This document shows, one piece after another, positions 32,525-39,324 of a DNA stretch of 64,000 nt. This DNA is from Methylobacter marinus A45 (GTDB lineage: Bacteria > Pseudomonadota > Gammaproteobacteria > Methylococcales > Methylomonadaceae). The first letter of the stretch is position 1. Each line of letters starts with the position of its first letter. The notes below the pieces were generated by a model, which was not told the DNA's origin, did not search any database, and saw nothing but the letters and a program-made list of their open reading frames with translations. The translations under genes were made by a program, and so were the position numbers. The stretch is taken from the NCBI RefSeq assembly GCF_000383855.1, contig NZ_KB912877.1, positions 4,649,226 through 4,713,225 of the forward strand, given 5' to 3'.

Positions 32525-32969
32525 AAAAAATACTAAAATACCAGCCGATAATCATATTATTAGATATATTCCTTGGACCAAACTTCGCAAAAATGAGAAT
32601 GGTGAAGTTATTGGAATCATTAGTGAGGCATTCAAAATACGAGATACTGAAAAATATTTATCAGCAACATGGCTTGAGTATTTTCAACGCCCTCTTCGCA
32701 AGGATCAAATTATCGCAGCAGTCGAAGAAATGCGTGCCAGTAATCTAGCTGTAAAACCAAAAAGCGGATTTTCCTTAGGAAAAGTTAGTGATATTGAATC
32801 AGTGTGTACAAAACGAAACATTAAGAATATTCGTATTGTTTATTCCCCAAGTGATAACAATGCGGCTCATGTTGCTGTGAAATCTTTACCTGGTGATGAC
32901 TTAGAATTGCTTGAACTTCTGGCTACAGAAGCTTGGGCAGAATTAATACTAAACAGCAGTATCCCTTGA
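32514..32969 (+). CDS. Unknown protein, third gene of TIGR04255 operon
   Basis: 151 residues from MPPRKNTKIPADNHIIRYIP, chosen because this ATG overlaps the stop of gene 2; the frame is open 8 codons further. Basic N-terminus, then KLRKNENGEVIGIISEAFKI and a C-terminal alpha/beta stretch ending VAVKSLPGDDLELLELLATE. No family is recognised. Confidence 0.7.
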   Translation: MPPRKNTKIPADNHIIRYIPWTKLRKNENGEVIGIISEAFKIRDTEKYLSATWLEYFQRPLRKDQIIAAVEEMRASNLAVKPKSGFSLGKVSDIESVCTKRNIKNIRIVYSPSDNNAAHVAVKSLPGDDLELLELLATEAWAELILNSSIP

Positions 32970-32984
32970 GATTTAGGATATTTT

Positions 32985-33012
32985 AAAAACCTGCCCCGAG
33001 CGGGTTTTTTAA
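32985..33012 (+). terminator. Intrinsic terminator after TIGR04255 operon
   Basis: AAACCTGCCCCGAGCGGGTTTTTT forms a GC-rich stem (about CCCG/CGGG) with a T run 15 bp after the last stop. The next 150 bp (to 33167) hold only a 4-codon stub, MIFE, after a good AGGAG, possibly a gene remnant. Confidence 0.75.
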
Positions 33013-33167
33013 TGCCCGTAATGCCAACCTAAGCAATCCAATCCGAATAAACTATAATTTAACAAATCAATTCTTACAGGAGCGCACAATGATTTTTGAA
33101 TGAATTCATTTACCGCTGCTGTCCATACAGCCTGGAACGTAGATATCTCTAAAAGACTGGCTTTTTA

Positions 33168-33362
33168 TTACAAATCCGCTTCAGCGGGATGAAGGTGAAT
33201 GACGCCGCTATCCATGTGGAATTTAACAAGAACTTCCGGAAAATCGCCTTTCGCATTGATTGTTGGCAAGATGATTTCGATAACGCCTTCAATCTCTTCG
33301 CCGCTGCTGGTCAGCAATTTATGTGATAAGCCGTAATTATCGATTTTTAAATGTAGTTTCAT
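33168..33362 (-). CDS. Hypothetical small phage protein
   Basis: 64 residues, beta-rich (LHLKIDNYGLSHKLLTSSGE, GVIEIILPTI). Not recognised. Its start is only 17 bp from the divergent gene at 33380, so its promoter must lie inside that gene, or it is rarely expressed. Confidence 0.5.
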   Translation of the reverse strand: MKLHLKIDNYGLSHKLLTSSGEEIEGVIEIILPTINAKGDFPEVLVKFHMDSGVIHLHPAEADL

Positions 33363-33379
33363 GATGGATGTGAGGTTTT

Positions 33380-33778
33380 ATGAGTAATATGGATGATTTC
33401 AATCGCTGCACAGCGTTAGTTTTAGCTCACCTTTACGATGCATTCCCCCAAGAAGTGCATCCGTTTAAGCTTGCCGATCTTGAGCCGGATTTAAGCGAAA
33501 ACACGGCCAAAAATTTTGCCGCAACAGTAGTTTTTTTGGCCGAAGAACACTTTATTGTCTGCGGCAAAGCGACCCATGACGGCATGACACTTACCCATGC
33601 AAGACTCACTAGCAAAGGTTTGGCAACGTTGAAGTCAATACCGGAAGCCATTGCCGGCGAAGAAAAAACCAGCTTTGCCGATAAGATTAAAGCCGTGGTT
33701 AAGGATGGCGGCAAGCAGTCCATTAATACGGTTATCTCGCAAACGATTGCCGCGTTTGTGAAAATCGCTGTGTTTTAG
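33380..33778 (+). CDS. Hypothetical phage protein with winged-helix look
   Basis: 132 residues. RCTALVLAHLYDAFPQEVHP through NTAKNFAATVVFLAEEHFIV and LTSKGLATLKSIP resembles a winged-helix domain; the C-terminal segment is helical and hydrophobic. GAGG precedes the ATG. The function is unknown. Confidence 0.65.
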   Translation: MSNMDDFNRCTALVLAHLYDAFPQEVHPFKLADLEPDLSENTAKNFAATVVFLAEEHFIVCGKATHDGMTLTHARLTSKGLATLKSIPEAIAGEEKTSFADKIKAVVKDGGKQSINTVISQTIAAFVKIAVF

Positions 33779-33908
33779 CCGTATTTAATTTCTCCGGAAC
33801 AACGCCGCCTTCTCTGGCGGCCATTCTCCCGCCGCTTTCAGTGTCTGATATTTCAATTTTCATTTTTTAGTTATCCCTTAAAAATCACATTCCGGTTACT
33901 AACCGGCC

Positions 33909-33935
33909 TTAAACCCGCTACGGCGGGTTTTTTAT
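33909..33935 (+). terminator. Intrinsic terminator
   Basis: AAACCCGC-TACG-GCGGGTTTTTT is a compact stem-loop with a T run, 130 bp after the 33380 gene. It shields the promoter region at 34026-34065. Confidence 0.8.
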
Positions 33936-34025
33936 TGCCTAAAAATTCTGCATGGGTTGCATCAGGCAACCGGCCTTTTCACAACAGCTACTTTAGCAAG
34001 ATTTTTATTATCTGAAAAAAAAATA

Positions 34026-34065
34026 TCAGCAATACTATTGTTTTTTATATTAGCTATGCTAATAT
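34026..34065 (+). promoter_or_regulatory. Promoter with two immunity-type operator sites
   Basis: Core dyads CAGCAATACTA (34026-34036) and TAGCTATGCTA (34051-34061, extended palindrome TATTAGC...GCTAATA) match the three sites in the cI-cro region. The second lies in the spacer of a promoter (-35 TTGTTT at 34038-34043, -10 TAATAT at 34060-34065). The CI-like repressor probably silences this rightward operon to int. Confidence 0.65.
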
Positions 34066-34117
34066 TTTAACAGAGCAAGCGTTATCACCTCCTCTGAATA
34101 ACAATGCGCTCCCCTCA

Positions 34118-34172
34118 AGCCCAGTGCCTATGGGCTCTTTTTCAAACGCATTGATTCAGTGCGTTTGAAAAA
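34118..34172 (+). terminator. Two overlapping terminator-like hairpins in operon leader
   Basis: AGCCCA...TGGGCT followed by CTTTTT (34118-34142) overlaps a perfect 13-bp hairpin (34138-34150 with 34160-34172) whose stem ends in TTTTT/AAAAA. Both lie between the promoter at 34026-34065 and the first gene at 34281, so expression may need antitermination. Confidence 0.65.
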
Positions 34173-34280
34173 GATTAAACAGTATTAATTCGGATCACGA
34201 ACTGCACCGAATTTGATAATTCAACGGCCGATGCAGTTTTTGATATCAGCAGTGCATTACAACAAACCGAGGAAAAACAC

Positions 34281-34502
34281 ATGGGTAACCCCGGCAACCG
34301 CATGACGATCGACGAATATAAATATTTCCTGCACCTGAAAATACAAGCGCGATACAGACTGGAGTCGCTGAAACGGAACAGATCACATTTAAGCACCAGT
34401 AAAAAAGCCGGGACATTAACCGCTATTGCTGCCGGCATCTGGCTCGCCATTGGCGCCAGCCGTTACGAAGAATCCTACAACCAGCACGGCGTCAGGATTT
34501 AA
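34281..34502 (+). CDS. Hypothetical small phage protein
   Basis: 73 residues, basic, with a weak hydrophobic segment near the C-terminus (TLTAIAAGIWLAIGA). GAGGAAAAACAC precedes the ATG. It is the first gene of the operon leading to int. Confidence 0.6.
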   Translation: MGNPGNRMTIDEYKYFLHLKIQARYRLESLKRNRSHLSTSKKAGTLTAIAAGIWLAIGASRYEESYNQHGVRI

Positions 34503-34510
34503 CGGTTTTT

Positions 34511-34648
34511 TAGAGCATAAGCCTAACGGTAAGGCGAGCGGCGGACCCCGGAAAAGAGACCGGCATGATGATGGGGAAGACCGTTTAGGTTCTGTAGCCG
34601 TAGAAGTATCGGAACTGTTCGTGGGTTCGAATCCCACTGCTCTAACCA
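34511..34648 (+). tRNA. tRNA-like gene with about 85 nt in place of the anticodon and variable arms
   Basis: Acceptor TAGAGCA/TGCTCTA (7 perfect pairs), D-arm GCC-TAACGGTAA-GGC, T-arm GTGGG-TTCGAAT-CCCAC, discriminator A and encoded CCA (34646-34648) are all intact. Between D-arm and T-arm are 84 nt. A 5-bp anticodon-like stem GCGGC/GCCGT (34538-34542 with 34597-34601) would close a 54-nt loop that itself folds (CCCC...GGGG, CCGG...CCGG). No normal anticodon can be assigned. It could contain an intron, be a decayed tRNA with an insertion, or be a tRNA mimic. Confidence 0.6.
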
Positions 34649-34713
34649 TTTAACGGGAAGCCCAAAGCCGAAAAGCCAGGGCTCAGATCAGCATCATTAT
34701 CAGGAGTAAAACA

Positions 34714-35028
34714 ATGAACAACAACACCCTGCCGAACAACCTCATCATGCATGACTGGCGCCGCCATCTGGACCTGAAAGCCAGGCGTGAAAGTGCTAAA
34801 GCCAGATTGAGAGCCAAGCGCAAAGCAGAAACCCTGGCAGTCCTGAAGCGCTTTGCCACCGCTGTTCTGACGATCCTTGTATTTGCCATCATCACGCACT
34901 TGGCGCAAGCCGATAGCGAGCCCGTTGCCGCCGGCATTGAATCCGATCACTTGGTATCGCATGACATGGTTAAGTACATGATGATTCATGCACACGGCCA
35001 GGTTCTGACCGAATGCGACATGCAATAA
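34714..35028 (+). CDS. Hypothetical single-TM phage protein
   Basis: 104 residues. A very basic first 45 residues (ARRESAKARLRAKRKAETLA) precede one membrane segment (about 48-64). CAGGAG lies 8 nt before the ATG. The function is unknown. Confidence 0.6.
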   Translation: MNNNTLPNNLIMHDWRRHLDLKARRESAKARLRAKRKAETLAVLKRFATAVLTILVFAIITHLAQADSEPVAAGIESDHLVSHDMVKYMMIHAHGQVLTECDMQ

Positions 35029-35051
35029 CGTTTATTCCTCCTGGAACCTGT

Positions 35052-35076
35052 CCCGCGGCATTGCGGGGCTTTTTTC
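35052..35076 (+). terminator. Intrinsic terminator
   Basis: CCCGC-GGCATT-GCGGG followed by GCTTTTTT, 24 bp after the preceding gene. Confidence 0.7.
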
Positions 35077-35103
35077 CGGATTGATTAAAACGGGACATCC
35101 TGC

Positions 35104-35544
35104 ATGCACCCGCAAATTGCACAAATGATAGAAAAAATAAAAGCCAATACGCCGGCACTGCAAGCCGGTACAGCCCCAGGAGGCCTTATGACAAAAAACT
35201 TACTTGCCTTGATCGATGCTGAATCCAATAGCCCGAAGATAACCCCGGAGCAATATGCCGAGGCCGTCGCTCTATTGCTCAAAACCGCACAGTGCGATAC
35301 CGGCGGCTCACGAGCTTCCGCTCAGGTATTGCTTTCGGCTTACAACAGCCATGCATTCCAACTCGGCATCACCGAATTGTGCAACCTGGACGCAGATCAC
35401 TATGAAGCCGCCTTGGCCGTGATTCGCGGTCGGGTCGAACTGAGACACGAACCCCATGAAATGATCCAGGACGGACCGAAACATTTTGAGCAGCTCTGGG
35501 AACAATGGGAGCACTACAAATGCGGTAACCGGCACACGTTATAA
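35104..35544 (+). CDS. Hypothetical phage protein
   Basis: 146 residues, soluble and helical, not recognised. The start follows a terminator by 28 bp and has only a weak ribosome site; ATG at 35188 (MTKNLLALIDAESNS), after AGGAGGCCTT, is a stronger candidate start and would give 118 residues. Confidence 0.6.
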   Translation: MHPQIAQMIEKIKANTPALQAGTAPGGLMTKNLLALIDAESNSPKITPEQYAEAVALLLKTAQCDTGGSRASAQVLLSAYNSHAFQLGITELCNLDADHYEAALAVIRGRVELRHEPHEMIQDGPKHFEQLWEQWEHYKCGNRHTL

Positions 35545-35554
35545 GAGGATCGAC

Positions 35555-35773
35555 ATGCCTGGCAACTTATCCGAACAAATCAACGACTATCTTGACAGCA
35601 TGGAGGACCGGGTCATAGACCCGATTGCCAAGGCCCTGCTGATCTCGGCAGCGGAAACAATGGACAGCTACCGGTTCATCATTTCCAGATCCGTATTCAC
35701 AAATAACGACATGATGAAACAGATCGAGCACTGGGCTCCCAATCATTACAGCAATTTAATGGATGACGCATAA
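35555..35773 (+). CDS. Hypothetical small phage protein
   Basis: 72 residues from MPGNLSEQINDYLDSMEDRV, chosen for AAGAGGATCGAC just upstream. Helical and acidic, with no recognised family. The stop overlaps the next start by one base (TAATG). Confidence 0.65.
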   Translation: MPGNLSEQINDYLDSMEDRVIDPIAKALLISAAETMDSYRFIISRSVFTNNDMMKQIEHWAPNHYSNLMDDA

Positions 35774-35907
35774 TGAAACACAGACACCGAAAACATCAAA
35801 GACTGATCAACGAACTGATCATTGCATTCGACCGGACCGACCAGGCAAAACGCCGGGCACGCCTGGCGCGTCAACAGCGTGACATTCAGCCATTGCGCCG
35901 GATTTAA
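35773..35907 (+). CDS. Tiny basic phage protein
   Basis: 44 residues, starting MKHRHRKHQRLINELIIAFD, strongly basic (Arg/Lys/His-rich) and probably nucleic-acid binding. Its overlap with the stop of the preceding gene supports translation. No family is recognised. Confidence 0.5.
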   Translation: MKHRHRKHQRLINELIIAFDRTDQAKRRARLARQQRDIQPLRRI

Positions 35908-35911
35908 CGAT

Positions 35912-36229
35912 ATGACCGCCCTAATTCCTTGCACTTGCGGGTACGGTAACGGTTACTACCATACTGCCCCGCTAGGACGCCACGAATACAACCCCGGCAA
36001 ACCTGTTGCCATCGCCACGGCCAAGCTGGAGATCGACAGAGAGCCGGTTGCCAAAATTTACGGCCATATGGCCGGCGAGCACGCCGAGGCCTGGGCCTAT
36101 ATCAACGGCGTTAAACACCATAAACGATTCAGTTACGCAAGCAGCAAGGCCGACGCATTTGCCCAGGCGGTTAACTGGATCAGTAGCCTGAACAACCAAG
36201 CTGATATTTTTAATCTACAGGAACAATAA
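35912..36229 (+). CDS. Hypothetical phage protein
   Basis: 105 residues from MTALIPCTCGYGNGYYHTAP, 4 bp after the preceding stop. Two Cys near the start (PCTCGYG) and a His-rich centre are visible, but no clear zinc motif. The function is unknown. Confidence 0.6.
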   Translation: MTALIPCTCGYGNGYYHTAPLGRHEYNPGKPVAIATAKLEIDREPVAKIYGHMAGEHAEAWAYINGVKHHKRFSYASSKADAFAQAVNWISSLNNQADIFNLQEQ

Positions 36230-36231
36230 CA

Positions 36232-36690
36232 ATGGCTAAATCAAACATCAAAGAACAGATCAAGGAGCAGGTTGCCCACCTGCTGATGCGCAACAACAAC
36301 GGCATGACAGAAAACGCCATCATCCAGCAAGTGACCGCCACCAGCAACGTCAGCGCCATTGCCGCGGCACTGAAGGAAATGGCCAACATCAGTGAAATAC
36401 ATCTTGACGACAAACGCTGGAAAATAACGCCCATCGGTTGGTCGATCTATTCGGATCCGAATAGCGACGAAATGCCGGAACCCTATATCGAGACCATACA
36501 GGCTCACCGCACACCGGATGGTCAACTACATACTTCCAAAGAAGACGCCGAAAACCACATGCTCAGGCAGCAGCTGCTGCCCCGCATTGACGATTTCATC
36601 AAACAGCTGGGTTCCGGGAAAAGGCAAAAGGGTTTGATCCGGCACTACATTACCCACTGGGAGAAATTCAAGCAGGATGATGCAGCATGA
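36232..36690 (+). CDS. Hypothetical phage protein with winged-helix look
   Basis: 152 residues. IKEQVAHLLMRNNNGMTENA, IIQQVTATSNVSAIAAALKE and MANISEIHLDDKRWKITPIG look like a winged helix-turn-helix. It has AGGAACAATAACA before the ATG and overlaps the next gene by 4 bp. Confidence 0.65.
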   Translation: MAKSNIKEQIKEQVAHLLMRNNNGMTENAIIQQVTATSNVSAIAAALKEMANISEIHLDDKRWKITPIGWSIYSDPNSDEMPEPYIETIQAHRTPDGQLHTSKEDAENHMLRQQLLPRIDDFIKQLGSGKRQKGLIRHYITHWEKFKQDDAA

Positions 36691-36884
36691 CACATAAAGA
36701 ACTTATAGAACAATTAAGCAAAACGGCCCAGGGAGAAAGTAAGGCGTCAATGGATCGCATTGCAACCCGAACTATTTATCTTATTAACCAAGAACTGAAA
36801 AGCACCGGAAAAGTAAAACTGCCAGGCATCAGCAAAGCATTGGTCGTTGAATCTGAAAATATCAAACAGGAGCAATCAGCATGA
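36687..36884 (+). CDS. HU/IHF-like N-terminal-half protein
   Basis: 65 residues. THKELIEQLSKTAQGESKAS and IYLINQELKSTGKVKLPGI match the helical body of HU (ELIEKLA...VQLPGFG), but the DNA-embracing beta arms are absent. It may dimerise or modulate a full-length HU. It overlaps the endolysin start by 4 bp. Confidence 0.6.
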   Translation: MTHKELIEQLSKTAQGESKASMDRIATRTIYLINQELKSTGKVKLPGISKALVVESENIKQEQSA

Positions 36885-37393
36885 GAGACTTCGACCATTT
36901 GATCAAAATATCAGCCGCATCTTATTTGCCCGGCACCGACTGGCGCTTGTTGAAAGCGCAGCTGATGCAGGAATCCGGACTAAGAACTGATGCAAAATCC
37001 TCTGCCGGCGCTGAAGGAATCGCGCAATTCATGTCCCCAACATGGAGCGACATGAAACCGATATTGCGTAAAGAATTAGGTATCCTTGATGCAAGCCCGT
37101 TCAATCCATCTCATGCTATCCCAGCCTGTGCAATCTACATGCGCAAAATGTGGGATACCTGGACCTCGCCACGGCCGGAACTCGACCGCTACTGTCTGGC
37201 ACTGGCATCTTATAACGCCGGCTCAGGAAATATTCTCAAAGCTCAAAAGCTGGGCAATGGAGCCAATGACTATGCATCAATCATTACTCAGCTGCACAGA
37301 GTTACCGGCCCGAGCAATGCACACGAAACACGCACTTATGTTGAGAAGATTTTTTCATATTGGGGGCAGTATGCGATTCAGGGGCGGCCTTGA
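36881..37393 (+). CDS. Lytic transglycosylase (SLT domain) endolysin-like
   Basis: 170 residues, all SLT fold. Catalytic Glu31 lies in LMQESGL, followed by GAEGIAQFMSPT (about 43-54) and ALASYNAGSGN (about 107-117). There is no signal peptide. It would cleave peptidoglycan. Unusually, it sits in the operon leading to int, not beside late genes; it could be a second lysin or a virion-independent wall enzyme. Confidence 0.85.
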   Translation: MRDFDHLIKISAASYLPGTDWRLLKAQLMQESGLRTDAKSSAGAEGIAQFMSPTWSDMKPILRKELGILDASPFNPSHAIPACAIYMRKMWDTWTSPRPELDRYCLALASYNAGSGNILKAQKLGNGANDYASIITQLHRVTGPSNAHETRTYVEKIFSYWGQYAIQGRP

Positions 37394-37451
37394 TGGCATA
37401 ACGCATGAAATACACCTGTTTAGCTGTATATCACTAATGTCCTGAAATTTT

Positions 37452-37730
37452 ATGACAAACTACGTAACAATCAGAAAATTTAGCGAGTTAACAGGTTACT
37501 CGGAAGATGCGATTCGGCATAAGATAAAGGATGGCACTTGGTTAGAGAATAGTGTCTGGGTAAAGGCCGCCGATGGCCGCATTTTAATCAGTATCAACGG
37601 GTATGAAACATGGGTAGAGATGGGAATGGCGTCAAAGCAGCGTCAGCAACAACGATTGAAATCACGTTCACGTACAAAGGAATCAGGTGCAGAGAGCGCA
37701 TTAAACTTAAGCCCACTGCCCCTAACTTAG
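37452..37730 (+). CDS. xis: Phage excisionase
   Basis: 92 residues. YVTIRKFSELTGYSEDAIRH, KIKDGTWLENSVWVKAADGR and ISINGYETWVE are typical of Xis winged-helix proteins next to integrases. The last 121 bp overlap the integrase frame, coupling expression. The C-terminal 30 residues are basic. Confidence 0.8.
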   Translation: MTNYVTIRKFSELTGYSEDAIRHKIKDGTWLENSVWVKAADGRILISINGYETWVEMGMASKQRQQQRLKSRSRTKESGAESALNLSPLPLT

Positions 37731-38749
37731 CAAAAGCCGAGCGGCATCGTGCCGCCGTGCTACATGCCATTGCCAATGACACGTTCGATTATGAAGTCAC
37801 CTTCCCTGGCAGCAAAAACATCGCCAAGTTTACCGACAAGCCGCAACTGACTGTTGAAAAATATTTGAATGAATGGCTTGCCGGTAAACAGCCTCAAATT
37901 AAGTCATCGACATACAACGATTACGTCAAAACGATTCGCATCATTAATGAGCAGTTCGGCGCCATGCAGCTTGTTGAGCTTAAGCGCAAGCCGATCGCGG
38001 AATGGGCCAGCAGTTTGGGTTGTAGTAATAAACGAATATCAAACCTTATCAGTCCATTGCGTGCAGCGCTAACAGATGCCGTGCATCATGAGCTGATTGA
38101 TATCAATCCGATTGCCGGCTGGACCTATAAAAAATCCATGCCGCCCAAATCATCAGATGTTGAGCCATTCACCAAAGATGAGCAGGAGTTAATTCTGGCC
38201 AACCTGGTCGGGCAGGGAAAAAATATAATTCAGTTTGCCTTCTGGACAGGCCTTCGGACATCTGAATTGATCGAATTGGAATGGGGTGATATCGATTGGG
38301 TTAGGAGCATCGTTAGAGTTGAACGGGCCAAGACACAATATGCCAACCAGGCTGAGACAACCAAGACCAAATCTGGCGAGCGTGACGTGAAATTATTACC
38401 TCCTGCCCTTGCCGCTTTGACGGCACAGAAAGCGTTTACGTTTCTTCAGGACGGCAAAGTATTCCATAATCCAAGAACGGGAGAGCCCTGGACAGGCGAT
38501 CAGCCGCTCAGAAAAACGCTATGGATACCGGCATTAAAGAAAGCCGGGATTCGCTATCGTCGGCCCTATCAGACCCGACATACATTCGCATCAATGATGC
38601 TGAGCGCCGGCGAACCATTGGCATGGGTGTCAAAACAATTGGGGCATTCTAATGTGCTAATGACGGCCAAAGTTTATGCTACCTGGATTCCGGATAGTCA
38701 ACCAGAGGCTGGATTAAAAGCCGTGCAATTATTTGGAAAGACAGGCTAA
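37610..38749 (+). CDS. int: Tyrosine integrase
   Basis: 379 residues. The N-terminal arm-binding domain (DUF3596 type: TIEITFTYKGIRCRERIKLK) is followed by a core-binding domain and catalytic domain. Arg in FWTGLRTSELIELEW, Arg/His in YQTRHTFAS, LGHSN and the nucleophile Tyr in AKVYATWI are all present. It inserts the phage at the adjacent tmRNA 3' end. Confidence 0.93.
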   Translation: MGRDGNGVKAASATTIEITFTYKGIRCRERIKLKPTAPNLAKAERHRAAVLHAIANDTFDYEVTFPGSKNIAKFTDKPQLTVEKYLNEWLAGKQPQIKSSTYNDYVKTIRIINEQFGAMQLVELKRKPIAEWASSLGCSNKRISNLISPLRAALTDAVHHELIDINPIAGWTYKKSMPPKSSDVEPFTKDEQELILANLVGQGKNIIQFAFWTGLRTSELIELEWGDIDWVRSIVRVERAKTQYANQAETTKTKSGERDVKLLPPALAALTAQKAFTFLQDGKVFHNPRTGEPWTGDQPLRKTLWIPALKKAGIRYRRPYQTRHTFASMMLSAGEPLAWVSKQLGHSNVLMTAKVYATWIPDSQPEAGLKAVQLFGKTG

Positions 38750-38860
38750 AAATGTTGGCTTTAATGTTGTCATTCAGCGCCAACAAATGCCAATTAATGC
38801 CAATATAAAGGATGTTTTTTGAAATTGAAGCCCCGAAAATCAGGGCTATCAAGGGTGAAT

Positions 38861-38895
38861 TGGTGGAGGCGGCGGGAATTGAACCCGCGTCCGCA
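38861..38895. other. Probable prophage attachment site at tmRNA 3' end
   Basis: The acceptor and T-arm end of the tmRNA gene (complement of TGGTGGAGGCGGCGGGAA) lies 111 bp past the integrase stop. tmRNA 3' ends are a favoured target of this integrase class. The exact core needs the matching copy at the other prophage end, which is outside the window. Confidence 0.6.
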
Positions 38896-39237
38896 AGCAC
38901 TCCGCCATAAGGTCTACATGCTTATCCCGCGCTTTTGATTTAACTGTTGACTACCCGTCGGGCCAAGAGGATCAACAGCGATTTCGATTGGATTTAACGC
39001 TTCAGGCTCCGAACTAAGCCCTGACGCGATCTTATGTAATATGATCCCTGAATGTTCCGAAGAACTCTGCGCGCATAAGCACACGCAGTCAGAGAAGTGG
39101 TGCAGGTTTTAAGCTGCTAAAGCCACTGAGTAGTTTTCGTCGTTTGCGAATACTTTTTTTCTGTAGGATTTACGAGGTGTACAGTCCTCGGCATGCACTT
39201 AAGGTTTTGCTACCCACGTCGAAGCCAGGTCGCCCCC
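38861..39237 (-). ncRNA. ssrA: tmRNA
   Basis: 377 nt. 5' GGGGGCG pairs with 3' CGCCTCC(A)CCA, and the T-arm reads GCGGG-TTCAATT-CCCGC. The tag frame at 39109-39147 encodes ANDENYSVALAA then TAA; GCA is the resume codon. It rescues stalled ribosomes. The prophage rebuilt or kept the 3' end on insertion. Confidence 0.97.
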
Positions 39238-39324
39238 TTAACTTGTGTATTGTAATTGATATGAGTCAATTATGCTAAAAAGATTCCCTTCATTTAAAAA
39301 AAATTTCAATTATCTGAAATCCGC

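Larger units (their letters stand above)
1..38860. mobile_element. Lambda-type prophage integrated at tmRNA (left end outside window)
   Basis: The block holds integrase and excisionase, a CI/Cro-type switch, replication genes, a Q-like protein, and terminase-gpW-portal-protease-decoration-capsid genes in lambda order. The integrase ends 111 bp before the 3' end of the tmRNA gene, a classical integration site. Tail and lysis genes expected after the capsid gene would lie left of position 1, so the element is longer than 38.8 kb. No disabling lesion is seen in the core genes, but the packaging operon carries about 11 kb of non-phage cargo between the large terminase and gpW. Confidence 0.93.

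Noticed and set aside
33090-33104. AGGAG plus ATG ATT TTT GAA TGA
   Set aside because: Only four codons; noted as a possible gene remnant but not listed as a gene.
34426-34653. 75-codon frame over the tRNA-like gene
   Set aside because: It runs through the tRNA T-arm (VGSNPTALT is a typical tRNA translation) and has no ribosome site.
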